A DNA stretch of 64,000 bases from Gammaproteobacteria bacterium (GTDB lineage Bacteria; Pseudomonadota; Gammaproteobacteria; SZUA-140): NCBI GenBank assembly GCA_016712635.1, contig JADJQS010000006.1, positions 372,001-436,000 on the forward strand, written 5' to 3'. Shown here in pieces: positions 44,221-54,153 of the stretch; the stretch's first letter is position 1, and every line of letters begins with the position of its first letter. Position numbers and translations under genes: made by a program. The notes under the pieces were generated by a model that saw only the letters and a list, made by a program, of their open reading frames with translations, did no database searches and had not been told where the DNA came from.

Positions 44221-44970
44221 CTAGAGGTGCAGCCCGCATTCGGTCTTCGGGCTGTTGTTCCAGCGGCCGCTGCGGTCCTTGCCCGCTGCCGTGCAGTGCG
44301 TGCATCCGATGGAGGAGTAGCCCTCAGCGACCAGGGGGTGGAACGGCAGGCTGTGTTCCTTGATATAGGCGTCGCGTTGCTCGCGTGTCACGTCGATCAG
44401 CGGATAGAACTTGATGATGCCGCCGCGCGACTCGAAGATATCGAGCGTCGAGCGATGGCCGGTCTGCCAGCTCATCAGGCCGGACGCCCACACATCATAG
44501 TTGCCCTTGATCGCGTACAGTGGCTCGACCTTGTTGATCGAGCAGCAGAAGTCGGGATCCTTTCTCCAGGTTTCGTCCTTGACGGTGAAGTCATGCTTCC
44601 AGTCCTCCGCCCGCACATCCACGACCTTGAGGCGGTATAGATCGGTCAGCTTACGTTTGTATTCCAGGGTCTGCGGGAAGTGGTAGCCGGTGTCGATGAA
44701 GAATACCGGCTGGTTCGGCGCAAATCGGGAGAAGATGTGGAGCAGGAAGGCGGAGGTCGCGGCGAAGGAGGAGGTCAGCATGACCTTGCCGGCGTCAAAA
44801 TCCTTGTAGAGCTCGCTCACGCGCTGTTCAATACTGAGGGACCGGTATTTTTCGTTGAGCGTTTGGATAAGCTCCTGATCAAACTGGCGTTCCATAGTGT
44901 TTTGGCGCGTTTCGCCCGGTTGAGCGTCAGTGCTTTCGGGATTAGTCTTGGACGCTAGATTCAGGCTCAT
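44221..44970 (-). CDS. cysH: Phosphoadenylyl/adenylyl-sulfate reductase (iron-sulfur APS type)
   Basis: 249 residues. 'LTSSFAATSAFLLHIF' (P-loop-like), 'VFFIDTGYHFPQTLEYK' and the C-terminal 'ECGLH' with the nucleophilic Cys (245) place it in CysH. It also has Cys142-Cys143 and Cys223-x2-Cys226, the ligands of the [4Fe-4S] cluster that marks APS reductases rather than the PAPS enzyme of E. coli. It makes sulfite from adenylyl sulfate with thioredoxin as donor. Another sulfur-assimilation gene, cysG, lies 3 kb to the right. Confidence 0.9.
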   Translation of the reverse strand: MSLNLASKTNPESTDAQPGETRQNTMERQFDQELIQTLNEKYRSLSIEQRVSELYKDFDAGKVMLTSSFAATSAFLLHIFSRFAPNQPVFFIDTGYHFPQTLEYKRKLTDLYRLKVVDVRAEDWKHDFTVKDETWRKDPDFCCSINKVEPLYAIKGNYDVWASGLMSWQTGHRSTLDIFESRGGIIKFYPLIDVTREQRDAYIKEHSLPFHPLVAEGYSSIGCTHCTAAGKDRSGRWNNSPKTECGLHL

Positions 44971-45020
44971 CTTGGCTCCTCGTGGCTTGATATAACGCTT
45001 GATTATGCCTCGTTGATTCC

Positions 45021-45034
45021 CAGTTATATAACTG
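45021..45034. promoter_or_regulatory. 14-base perfect palindrome upstream of cysH
   Basis: CAGTTATATAACTG lies 51-64 bases upstream of the cysH ATG in an AT-rich stretch, with a related half (CAGTTAT) about 30 bases further on. The position suits an operator. It does not match a known CysB pattern well, so the regulator is open. Confidence 0.3.
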
Positions 45035-45164
45035 ATTTATATGATAGAGGTCAGTTTAATACATTTCAGTTATCTAGTAAATGTCGGCGTCGTTCCATTT
45101 GAGTGTCCAGCAACAGGCAGGCCAGCAGGGTCCGGCGGCGCATCCGTAGGTGTAAAAACAGGCG

Positions 45165-45571
45165 ATGGTTACACCGGTCCCAATGCTCTGTACCTGCGGA
45201 CGCGGCGCCCGCACGCTGGAAGAATTGCTCCTGATGCTGCAATAGCGCCATCTATCAGCAGATCGACATTTGCCGTTACCCCGCGCGGCTTTGCCGATCA
45301 CATGGAAAGTGAGGCATTCACGCGTCGCATGCAGGAGATCATCGAATCGGTGGCGATGGGGCGAATCGTGCTGATGTGTGCAGAGCGCTTGCCGGAGCGT
45401 TGTCATCGCAAGCTCGTGGCCGACTCTCTGCAGTTGCAGGGATGCCGGATCGTCCATCTGATCGAAAACGGTCAGGCGCGGGAACACAGGCTGCGTACGC
45501 TCGCGCGCAAAGTCGAGAACGGCGTGGTCTATAATCGGAGTGTGGCCATACCTATTGATCTGGACTGCTGA
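45165..45571 (+). pseudogene. Decayed DUF488 family gene
   Basis: Pieces of a DUF488 protein lie in three frames. 'RGARTLEELLLMLQ' from 45165 corresponds to the N-terminal helix, but the frame soon hits TAG. 'IYQQIDICRYPAR' in another frame is the next conserved strand. 'RGFADHMESEAFTRRM' and 'IVLMCAERLPERCHRKLVADSLQ' in a third frame, ending at 45571, are the Cys-containing C-terminal motif. About 50 residues between the last two blocks are missing. So at least two frame changes and an internal deletion have broken the gene. The open frame 45041-45571 by itself is not a sensible protein start. Confidence 0.55.
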
Positions 45572-45582
45572 CGGGAGGATCC

Positions 45583-46227
45583 ATGATGCTGAGTCACGGG
45601 ATGAACAAGTCGTCATTGCCGAGGCCTGAGCAGGCCTTGCCCGGCCGCGCCGAGGCGATGCCGCTGGAGAACCACCACTTCGTCCATGGCCGTCCGCTCA
45701 AACCGCCGTTTCCGGCCGGTCTGGAACAAGCCCTGTTCGGCATGGGATGTTTCTGGGGTGCTGAAAAGCGTTTCTGGGCGTGCGGCGGCGTCTACACCAC
45801 CGCGGTCGGGTATGCCGCAGGATACACGCCGAACCCGACATATCGTGAGGTGTGCTCCGGCCAGACCGGGCACAATGAGGTCGTCCTCGTCGTATATGAT
45901 CCGCGCGAGATCGCTTTCACCGAGTTGCTGCGGATTTTCTGGGAGAGCCACGACCCCACCCAGGGGATGCGCCAGGGCAACGACGTCGGCACCCAGTATC
46001 GTTCCGGCATCTATGTCTATGATGGCGCGCAGCGCCGCGCCGCCGAATACTCGCGTGAACGCTACCGGCAGGCGCTGCAGTCCGCCGGATTCAGTGCAGT
46101 GACGACGGAGGTCGTCGACGCGCCCGAGTTTTACTACGCCGAGGACTATCACCAGCAGTATCTGGCGAAGAATCCCGGCGGTTACTGCGGCCTCGGGGGC
46201 ACGGGCGTCCGCTGTGACGCAGGCTGA
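45583..46227 (+). CDS. msrA: Peptide methionine sulfoxide reductase A
   Basis: 214 residues, GGGAGG before the ATG. 'ALFGMGCFWGAEKRFWACGGVY' holds the catalytic Cys in GCFWG; 'VGYAAGYTPNPTYREVCSGQTGHNEVV' and 'FWESHDPTQGMRQGNDVGTQYRS' are the remaining family blocks. 'GGYCGLGGTGVRC' at the end offers resolving Cys. Reduces methionine-S-sulfoxide with thioredoxin. It has no signal peptide, so it is cytosolic; the N-terminal ~45 residues are a family-variable extension. Confidence 0.92.
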   Translation: MMLSHGMNKSSLPRPEQALPGRAEAMPLENHHFVHGRPLKPPFPAGLEQALFGMGCFWGAEKRFWACGGVYTTAVGYAAGYTPNPTYREVCSGQTGHNEVVLVVYDPREIAFTELLRIFWESHDPTQGMRQGNDVGTQYRSGIYVYDGAQRRAAEYSRERYRQALQSAGFSAVTTEVVDAPEFYYAEDYHQQYLAKNPGGYCGLGGTGVRCDAG

Positions 46228-46414
46228 CGCGCGACGGAACGGTCATGCCGTGCGAACGATGCGCACGGGCTCCCGGCGTGACTTCCGCGGCGAGTTCTTG
46301 TATTGTCGTGCAGGCCTTTATTTCCGGGCGCAGTCCGCCACGAAACCTCGTGAGTCCCGTCCGATCCAGTGTTTCAATACCAACCTTGAAGAGTCCTCCT
46401 GGAGTCCGAGAAAC

Positions 46415-47746
46415 ATGCTAGATCCCTATCTGATTCGCAGCGATATCGATGCAATCGCGCGCAAGCTTGCCCGCCGTGGCGTTACGCTGCCGACGGACAG
46501 GCTGGCCGAACTCGAGAACGCCCGCAAGACGACGCAGGTGCGTACGCAGGAATTGCAGCAGGAGCGCAACGCCCGCTCGAAGGCCATCGGCATGGCCAAG
46601 GGGAAGGGAGAGGATGCCGCGCCACTCATGGCGGAGATGGGTGCGCTGGGAGATCAGTTACAGGAAGCAGAGCGCCGCCTGGAAGGAATTCAGGCCGAAC
46701 TCAACGAGGTCTTGCTCGGGATTCCCAATATTCCCCACGACAGCGTGCCGGACGGCGCGGATGAGACGCACAATCTCGAGGTGCGCCGCTGGGGCGAGCC
46801 CCCGGCCTTCGACTTCACGCCGCGCGATCATGTCGATATCGGCGCACAACTCGGCCTGCTCGATCTCGAGGCGGCGGCCAGGATCGCCGCGGCGCGTTTC
46901 ATGACCCTGTCCGGGCCGCTCGCCCGGCTGCACCGCGCGCTGATACAGTTCATGCTCGACCTGCACACGGCGGAACACGGGTATCGGGAGGTATACGTCC
47001 CCTATCTGGTCAATGCCGACAGTCTGACCGGCACCGGGCAATTACCGAAATTCGAACAGGATCTGTTCAAGGTACAGCGGCTGGAGACCGGTGACCAGAC
47101 GACATCCGGGGAGATGCGCGGCGCCGGCAGACCGGTCGATCGCAGTCTTTACCTCATTCCCACCGCCGAGGTTCCGGTGACCAATCTCGCCCGCGGTGTG
47201 ATCCTCGAAGAGGATGACCTGCCGCGCAAGTATGTCTGTCACACGCCATGCTTCCGGAGCGAGGCGGGATCCTACGGCAAGGACACGCGCGGCCTGATCC
47301 GCCAGCACCAGTTCGAGAAGGTCGAGCTGGTGCAGCTGGTGCGGCCCGAAGATTCCTACGAGGCGCTGGAGCACCTGACCGCTCATGCGGAGACCGTGCT
47401 CAAGCGCCTGGGACTGCCGTTCCGCACCGTCGCGCTGTGTACCGGCGACATGGGATTCTCGGCGGCCAAGACCTACGACATCGAGGTCTGGCTGCCGGGG
47501 CAGCAGCGCTATCGCGAGATCTCTTCCTGCAGTAACTTCGAGGATTTCCAGGCGCGCCGCCTGCAGGCGCGCTGGCGGCGCCCGCAGGCCAGGAAGCCGG
47601 AATTGATACATACCCTGAACGGCTCCGGCCTCGCGGTGGGCCGGACGCTGGTCGCGATCATGGAGAATTTCCAGGATGGCGCGGGCAGGATCCACGTCCC
47701 GGCGGTGCTGCATCCGTATATGGGCGGCGTCACCGTGATCGGCTGA
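46415..47746 (+). CDS. serS: Seryl-tRNA synthetase
   Basis: 443 residues from the ATG at 46415 (GGAG ten bases upstream); longer frames to 46214 run into msrA. The N-terminal antiparallel coiled coil (residues ~25-110, 'AELENARKTTQVRTQELQQERNARS') holds the tRNA-Ser long arm. Class II motifs are 'YREVYVPYLVNADSL', 'FRSEAGSYGKDTRGLIRQHQFEKVELVQ' (motif 2) and 'LNGSGLAVGRTLVAIMENFQ' (motif 3). Length fits the family (E. coli 430). cysG begins 10 bases later. Confidence 0.95.
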   Translation: MLDPYLIRSDIDAIARKLARRGVTLPTDRLAELENARKTTQVRTQELQQERNARSKAIGMAKGKGEDAAPLMAEMGALGDQLQEAERRLEGIQAELNEVLLGIPNIPHDSVPDGADETHNLEVRRWGEPPAFDFTPRDHVDIGAQLGLLDLEAAARIAAARFMTLSGPLARLHRALIQFMLDLHTAEHGYREVYVPYLVNADSLTGTGQLPKFEQDLFKVQRLETGDQTTSGEMRGAGRPVDRSLYLIPTAEVPVTNLARGVILEEDDLPRKYVCHTPCFRSEAGSYGKDTRGLIRQHQFEKVELVQLVRPEDSYEALEHLTAHAETVLKRLGLPFRTVALCTGDMGFSAAKTYDIEVWLPGQQRYREISSCSNFEDFQARRLQARWRRPQARKPELIHTLNGSGLAVGRTLVAIMENFQDGAGRIHVPAVLHPYMGGVTVIG

Positions 47747-47755
47747 GCCGGCGTC

Positions 47756-49144
<1,389 letters not shown>

Positions 49145-49308
49145 GATGCGGGCAGTTGGCTAATACTTAATACCTATTCAGATTAGGCTTTTGTTACCTC
49201 CCAGGCATCCCGCGCGGCGGGGCATAATACGGCCGGTCTATTGACCGGGTGCCGTGTTAACCATCGAATCATCTCCTTGCCACCTTCCTGAATATCTCGT
49301 AAACAAGC

Positions 49309-49719
49309 ATGACTGTCGGACGAAAAACAGGCATTGCCCTGATCGGCCTGATCGGGGCCGGTTGTCTTGCCGTGCTTGCCGGTCAACAGATATTGCATCC
49401 TTCCATGATGGATGGACAGAAGGAGGCCGGCCTCGTAATCCCGGTTTTCCCGGGTGCATCGCTGGTATCGAAACTTCCTGCACAGGGTGAGGCGCGATAT
49501 CTGTCGTTCGGGAGTTATTCCGAACCCGAAGAAATCCGCCGATTCTTTACCGAAGACCAAAACCTGGGCGTCTGGAGATACACCGGACAGACGGCCGGCA
49601 CTGGCGGGGTCGTGTTGAGGGACGGCGATGGGCGGCGTCTGATCATCGATGTCAGGATGGCGACGTCCTGCCTCCTGATTTGCCAGCATCAGATCCACTA
49701 CTGGCTTGCCGCGAAATGA
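49309..49719 (+). CDS. Single-pass membrane-anchored protein of unknown function
   Basis: 136 residues: a basic N-terminus and one helix ('IALIGLIGAGCLAVLAG'), then an extracytoplasmic domain of ~100 residues ('VFPGASLVSKLP', 'YLSFGSYSEPEEIRRFFTEDQ', 'GVVLRDGDGRRLIIDVRM') that looks like an alpha/beta fold. Two Cys lie close together near the end (SCLLIC). 'LAVLAG' also leaves a lipoprotein possible but without a good lipobox. No family recognised. It stands alone between cysG and the SlyD-like gene. Confidence 0.55.
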   Translation: MTVGRKTGIALIGLIGAGCLAVLAGQQILHPSMMDGQKEAGLVIPVFPGASLVSKLPAQGEARYLSFGSYSEPEEIRRFFTEDQNLGVWRYTGQTAGTGGVVLRDGDGRRLIIDVRMATSCLLICQHQIHYWLAAK

Positions 49720-49818
49720 TCGTTCCCGTCGCAGCTCACGCCGTGGACATTTGCGGCTGAACCCGGCGGCGGGAAGGCGTAAACTGGACGATACCGGATC
49801 GGGTCGTGCGGAGGGGCC

Positions 49819-50283
49819 ATGAGAATCGCCAATGATTGCGCCGTTTCCTTTCAATTCATCCTCAAGGATGCTTCCGGACAGGTCCTGTCCGCCTCAAGCG
49901 AAACGGTGCCGCTGAGTTATCTGCATGGCTACGGCCAGATGGTCCCGGGCCTGGAACGTGCCTTGCTGGGTCGCGCAGCCGGCGAGACTCTGCATGTGCG
50001 GCTGGCGCCAGAAGATGCCTACGGGTTGCGCGATGAACGCAATCGCGAGATTCTGCCGCGCCAAGATTTCAGTGAGGGCGAGCTCGCGGCGGGGAACCGC
50101 GTGTACATCATGGGCACACAGGGGCCGAGACAGGTCACGGTCCTCAGTTATGATGAGCACAGCGTGGTCTGCGATACCAACCATGAACTGGCAGGGATGG
50201 CGCTCGAATTCGAGGTCCACATCCTGAGCGTGCGCAAGGCGACGATCCATGAACTCGGCTGCGGCCATGTGCACGATCCCTGA
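49819..50283 (+). CDS. SlyD-like FKBP-type peptidyl-prolyl isomerase
   Basis: 154 residues. 'VSFQFILKDASGQVLSASS', 'LSYLHGYGQMVPGLERALLGRAAGE' and 'RLAPEDAYGLRDE' form the FKBP half. 'VTVLSYDEHSVVCDTNHELAGMALEFEVHILSV' is the SlyD closing motif after the inserted flap. It ends 'HELGCGHVHDP', a short Cys/His tail rather than the long His-rich tail of E. coli SlyD. It should speed prolyl isomerisation and bind unfolded chains in the cytosol. The conserved 'HG' replaced as 'YLHGYGQMVPGLE' is normal for SlyD. Confidence 0.88.
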   Translation: MRIANDCAVSFQFILKDASGQVLSASSETVPLSYLHGYGQMVPGLERALLGRAAGETLHVRLAPEDAYGLRDERNREILPRQDFSEGELAAGNRVYIMGTQGPRQVTVLSYDEHSVVCDTNHELAGMALEFEVHILSVRKATIHELGCGHVHDP

Positions 50284-50512
50284 GCCGGCGCAGATGTGTG
50301 TTTCCGTTACGATACTGCGACTTCGAACAGGGCTGGTGACGTGCAGATGCTTGATGCCACCCGCTGATCACGACTGCAGTAACGGAACTGTGCGTATAGC
50401 CTGACCCTCGCGGCCAATCCTGAACTCTCCAGTGACCGGAACGCTCCGCAGCCCGGGCAAGTCACCCGGGCGGCCAGGCCGGTAGCACTTGATTTTTCAT
50501 GACCGCCGTCTA

Positions 50513-50542
50513 TGATTAACGATAATTGTTCTTATTATTATC
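50513..50542. promoter_or_regulatory. Possible Fur-binding region upstream of the iron permease operon
   Basis: An AT-rich run containing GATAAT and, 11 bases on, ATTATC, the two hexamer types that make a Fur box, lies 65-95 bases before the first ORF of the FTR1 operon. The full 19-base match is only moderate (about 12 of 19). The iron-transport context supports it. The remaining 50284-50512 stretch shows no gene. Confidence 0.35.
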
Positions 50543-50606
50543 CCCGACGGTTGCGCGAGATCATCCTGTGAACCCTGGCGCCGCCGGTTTCGGTACGTGA
50601 GGGAAG

Positions 50607-51023
50607 ATGAGGCGTTATCGAAAATTATTTTTACCACCCGCTCTCGTGGCGTCACTGGCAGTTTTCCTGATGCCGCCTGTGCACGCCGTGTCAGCGGAAT
50701 CGGCGGCAGGTACGGCTACGCCCTGGGAAGTCATCGACGTAAACATGAAAGAGAGCATGGCCGCCTATCGCAAGGGTGATCGGGAAACAGCCTACCTGCT
50801 TGCCGCGACCGCCTATCTTGACGGCTTCGAGCTGCTCGAGGATCGCCTCAAAGACGTGGACTATGATCTCATGAAGACGATCGAGCAGGGGATGGGGCAG
50901 CTGCGCGACCTGATGCGTCAGGGCGCTCCGGTGCGTGTCATCGAAAATCAGAACGGATTTGTCCAGAATCTGCTTGCACAGGCGAGGGATGCACTGGGCT
51001 CCGCCGGTGAGGGCGCCAGATGA
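50607..51023 (+). CDS. Exported free-standing copy of the FTR1 periplasmic domain
   Basis: 138 residues with a signal peptide (to about 'VHAVSA'). The mature part ('WEVIDVNMKESMAAYRKGDRETAYLLAATAYLDGFELLEDRL' ... 'MKTIEQGMGQLRDLMRQGAPV') is clearly paralogous to residues ~38-135 of the next gene's product ('WLLIDDHLAAAIEAYRAGRKTEAYTLAVSAYLDGFELVETRL' ...). Thus the operon encodes the iron-permease soluble domain twice: once alone, once fused to the channel. Glu/Asp-rich helices suggest metal delivery or assembly with the permease. The stop overlaps the next ATG (ATGA), so the two are made together. Confidence 0.75.
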   Translation: MRRYRKLFLPPALVASLAVFLMPPVHAVSAESAAGTATPWEVIDVNMKESMAAYRKGDRETAYLLAATAYLDGFELLEDRLKDVDYDLMKTIEQGMGQLRDLMRQGAPVRVIENQNGFVQNLLAQARDALGSAGEGAR

Positions 51024-52222
51024 TGCTCCTCTCCGGTTCGCGCGGCCTGCTGCTGTCACTGATATGTGCTGTCTTGCTGGTTGCGCCCTGCCATGGCGCC
51101 GAACCGCATGGATCTGCGGATGCCGATGCAGGGCTGTGGTTGCTTATCGATGACCATCTGGCCGCGGCGATCGAGGCCTACCGCGCCGGGCGGAAGACCG
51201 AGGCGTATACGCTGGCGGTGAGCGCGTATCTTGACGGCTTTGAGCTGGTCGAGACGCGGCTTGACCTGGTGGATCATCAACTGATGAAGTCCATCGAGGC
51301 CGCCATGTCCGAATTGAGGCAATCGATCCGCACCGGTGCGGCACCCGGGACGGTGGAGAGCCAGTATGCATCAGTCCGGGTGCTGTTCGACCGGGCGCAG
51401 GAGAAACTGCAGCGCGGCGCAGGTCTCGCACCCGCGCTCGCGGCCGCGAGTTCTGGCGCCATCCTGCTGCGCGAGGGCGCCGAGGCGGTGCTGGTCATTG
51501 CCGCCCTGATCGCCTTTCTGCGCAAGACCGGACACGAGCGTGCCATTGCCTATATCCACGCGGGCTGGATCAGTGCGCTGCTGCTGGGTATTGCGACGTG
51601 GTGGCTGGCATCCGCCGTCATCGAGATCAGCGGCGCCGGTCGTGAGGTGACGGAGGGGGTAGTTGCACTACTGGCGGCGGCCATGCTGATCTACGTCGGT
51701 TACTGGTTGCATGACAATATGCACGCAAAGCGGTGGAAAGGCTTTCTGCACGACACGATCGGGGGAGCGCTCAGCGCCGGACAGGTCTGGCTGCTTGCGT
51801 TGATTTCGTTTACGGCTGCGTATCGCGAGGTGTTTGAAACGGTGCTCTTCTATCAGGCGCTTGCCCTGGAGGCGGGCCCGGGTTCCGCATTCTATCTGGC
51901 TGCCGGCGCAGCGGCGGGACTGATCCTGCTTGCCCTCATTGCGTTGCTGATATTGCATTTCAGCGTGCGACTGCCCCTGCGGATTTTCTTCGGCGTCAAT
52001 GCGCTGATCCTTGTGGTGCTGTCTCTGGTGATCGCCGGGAAGGGGATCGCCGCGCTGCAGGAGGCCGGCTATGTGCCGGTGGACCGCCTGCCGTTTCCTG
52101 AATGGAATGCGGCAGGTCTCTACGCCAATTGGGAAGCGCTGGGCGTGCAGGCCTTCATGCTTGTACTGGTAATTTCCCTGCTGGGACTGTCACGACATCG
52201 TAACCGACACGGTATTCCCTAG
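51020..52222 (+). CDS. FTR1-family iron permease with N-terminal periplasmic domain
   Basis: 400 residues: signal peptide, soluble helical domain (~35-135), then about seven membrane helices. The iron-channel motifs are present: REGAE at 151-155 ('AILLREGAEAVLVIAALIAF') and a second REXXE at 269-273 as REVFE ('YREVFETVLFYQ'). These Glu carry ferric iron in FTR1/EfeU. No multicopper oxidase or DyP peroxidase (EfeB) is nearby, so how iron is presented is unclear; the separate paralogous protein (50607-51023) is the natural partner. Confidence 0.85.
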   Translation: MMLLSGSRGLLLSLICAVLLVAPCHGAEPHGSADADAGLWLLIDDHLAAAIEAYRAGRKTEAYTLAVSAYLDGFELVETRLDLVDHQLMKSIEAAMSELRQSIRTGAAPGTVESQYASVRVLFDRAQEKLQRGAGLAPALAAASSGAILLREGAEAVLVIAALIAFLRKTGHERAIAYIHAGWISALLLGIATWWLASAVIEISGAGREVTEGVVALLAAAMLIYVGYWLHDNMHAKRWKGFLHDTIGGALSAGQVWLLALISFTAAYREVFETVLFYQALALEAGPGSAFYLAAGAAAGLILLALIALLILHFSVRLPLRIFFGVNALILVVLSLVIAGKGIAALQEAGYVPVDRLPFPEWNAAGLYANWEALGVQAFMLVLVISLLGLSRHRNRHGIP

Positions 52223-52240
52223 GAATCCGCGGCGCAACTC

Positions 52241-52264
52241 AAAAAAAACGCCCCGAGAGGGGCG
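52241..52264 (-). terminator. Terminator for the minus-strand His-rich gene
   Basis: A six-pair stem CGCCCC/GGGGCG with a GAGA loop is preceded on the plus strand by A8, so it reads as hairpin plus T8 on the minus strand, 106 bases after the His-rich gene's stop. In the plus direction it lacks a T run, so the permease operon must end otherwise. Confidence 0.85.
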
Positions 52265-52370
52265 TAACGATTCCATCCTGGAGTTGTAGTGATGTAGAAG
52301 GCACATCCATGTGCCAGGGAGACTTGCTTCAGTTCGATCTGAATGTCACTTCGAGTATGGTCCCGGGCTC

Positions 52371-52634
52371 TCAGTGCGAGTGGTCGTGAGGCTCTTTCTC
52401 ATGACCGGGATGCTTGTGCTCATGCCCGCTTAAATCCTTGTCGCTGTGCTTGTGACCATGTCCCGCATCGGCACCGTGGTCATGGGTATGGGCGTGCTCA
52501 TGTTCGTGTCCGTGCGCGTGTTCATGGGCGTGCTTGTGGGCGTGTTTGGTTCCATCCTTGTGGGCATGATCGTGTTCGTGCTCGTGCTTGTGGTCATGAG
52601 CGTGTTCGTGGCTGTGTTTATGGTCACCTTTCAT
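52371..52634 (-). CDS. Extremely histidine-rich protein (metal binding)
   Basis: 87 residues from the ATG at 52634 (AAGGAG nine bases upstream; a longer frame to 52673 is less likely). By count 33 residues (38%) are His, mostly as His-x pairs with Glu, Asp, Ala, Lys or Gly between. There are no Cys, no signal peptide and no membrane helix, so it should be cytosolic. Such composition, as in Hpn of Helicobacter or the tails of nickel chaperones, binds Ni, Zn, Co or Cu. It faces the iron-permease operon convergently. No enzyme domain. Role in metal storage or buffering is inferred. Confidence 0.75.
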   Translation of the reverse strand: MKGDHKHSHEHAHDHKHEHEHDHAHKDGTKHAHKHAHEHAHGHEHEHAHTHDHGADAGHGHKHSDKDLSGHEHKHPGHEKEPHDHSH

Positions 52635-53141
52635 GGCATTTCTCCTTCGCTTATTGTTGCTCGTACTTTCCAAATAATGACTTGCGGTCTGAATGAATCA
52701 GCGTTTGTGCTTTTGTAAGAATCGGGCCTTCCTGAGCGGGATCACTCTTCCATCGAAAGAGGACAGAAACGGTCCCTTTCCGGGTTTGGTCTTGAATCCC
52801 CCATGCACCGTTGCATCCGCACCATTACATCGTCCGCCCCGACTTTTCGTTGATGTCGGGTCAATCCTGCTGCGGAAAAACCGGCTGAGGAAACCCTTTA
52901 TAAACATGCTCCTCCATCCTCTCCAGACCACACTCTGATCAATCTTAAGTAAGACTATATAGTAAGCAGTAAGAAGAATACCCCGTGGGTAGGTGAAAAA
53001 CAAATTTTTTTCCTATGATGTCCCGTATCCAATTATCTTTATAAATTTATTACATATTTCTTTGGGAATTTGTCGAATAAACGCTGGCATGGAGTCAGGT
53101 CAGATATCGAGGAGGGCGGATTATTTCCGATGGGAAAAGAG
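52635..53141. other. Intergenic, AT-rich centre, no gene supported
   Basis: About 500 bases between the His-rich gene and the YccA terminator. Frames 52698-53003 (minus) and 52693-52938 (plus) overlap each other, and I could not find a ribosome site or family for either. 52930-53080 is AT-rich and probably carries the promoter of the His-rich gene or is spacer. Confidence 0.4.
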
Positions 53142-53163
53142 AAGCCCCGCGAGGGCGGGGCTT
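53142..53163 (-). terminator. Terminator of the YccA-family gene
   Basis: Stem AAGCCCCGC/GCGGGGCTT with a four-base loop, followed on the minus strand by a T-rich stretch (CTCTTTTC), 30 bases past the stop. Confidence 0.85.
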
Positions 53164-53193
53164 TGGTGAGCGGTAGGCCAGATTCAGTTGTGC

Positions 53194-53862
53194 TTACTCG
53201 TCATTGTTGAAAACGCCGAGTATCTGCAACAGGCTGAGGAACAGGTTGTAGATGCTCACGTACAGACTTACTGTGGCGAGGATGTAGTTGTCTTCGCCGC
53301 CATGGACGAGCTGGCTCGTCTGGTAGAGGATGAGACCGGACATCAGCAGTATGAACATGGCCGACATCGCCAGGCCGACCAGCGGCAGCGAGAACACGAT
53401 GGCGGCAAGCGAACCCAGAAATGCGACCAGGATGCCGACCATCAGGAACCCGCCAAGGAAACTGAAATCCTTCCGCGTGGTGAGCGCATATGCGGACAGT
53501 CCAAGGAAGATTGCGCCGGTGCCGCCGAGCGCCGTCATCACCGTCTCGCCACCGTTCGGGAGACCGAGATAGGCCTGGATGATGGGGCCCAGCGTCAGAC
53601 CCATGAAGCCGGTCAGGGCGAATACCGCAGCCAGGCCCCAGGCGCTGTTACGCAGCTTGTGGGTCAGGAAAAGCAGTCCGAAGTAACCGACGAGCGTCAC
53701 GATCAGGCCCGGATGGGGCAGGTTGAGCGCCATCGAAATCCCGGCCGTCGCAGCACTGAACAGCAGCGTCATCGACAACAGCGTATAGGTATTGCGGATG
53801 AGCTTGTTTGTGCCCAGTGCCGCCGCATGGGTATGCAGGGCGGTATTTTGCAGGGGATTCAT
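53194..53862 (-). CDS. Bax inhibitor-1/YccA family membrane protein
   Basis: 222 residues from the ATG at 53862 (GGAGG upstream; an upstream ATG at 53925 is unlikely). Seven hydrophobic helices ('NTYTLLSMTLLFSAATAGIS', 'LIVTLVGYFGLLFLTHK', 'GLAAVFALTGFMGLTLGPII', 'YALTTRKDFSFLGGFL' among them), length like E. coli YccA (219). YccA binds the FtsH protease and slows its action; the FtsH modulators hflK and hflC lie 3 kb downstream, which fits. Ends in the acidic 'GVFNNDE'. Confidence 0.88.
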   Translation of the reverse strand: MNPLQNTALHTHAAALGTNKLIRNTYTLLSMTLLFSAATAGISMALNLPHPGLIVTLVGYFGLLFLTHKLRNSAWGLAAVFALTGFMGLTLGPIIQAYLGLPNGGETVMTALGGTGAIFLGLSAYALTTRKDFSFLGGFLMVGILVAFLGSLAAIVFSLPLVGLAMSAMFILLMSGLILYQTSQLVHGGEDNYILATVSLYVSIYNLFLSLLQILGVFNNDE

Positions 53863-54065
53863 CAGGTTTGGACCTCCGGTTTGGCTGATGTTATTCAATA
53901 TAGATGCTCGATCGGGCCAATTCAAGACCGCAACCAGTAAGGTTTCCGCTCTTCTTACGTTTATCCGCGCATGCGGGGCAATAGATCAGGCCTGAACTGT
54001 CATCCGCGGCGATTTGCTGTAGAATAGCCGCTCGTTTCAAAGCCTTGCACAATCCGTTGGAGTTC

Positions 54066-54153
54066 GGAGAGGTGGCTGAGCGGCCGAAAGCGGCGGTCTT
54101 GAAAACCGTTGAAGGGCAACCTTCCGGGGGTTCGAATCCCTCCCTCTCCGCCA
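54066..54153 (+). tRNA. tRNA-Ser (anticodon TGA)
   Basis: 88 bases with the long variable arm of class II tRNAs. Acceptor GGAGAGG, anticodon loop CTTGAAA (TGA, followed by A37-A38), T-loop TTCGAAT, CCA encoded. 220 bases upstream of miaA on the same strand. Confidence 0.96.

Noticed and set aside
52440..52640. Repetitive DNA resembling a repeat array
   Set aside because: The repetition comes from His-x codon pairs (CAT/CAC) of the His-rich protein; no constant repeats with unique spacers, so not CRISPR.
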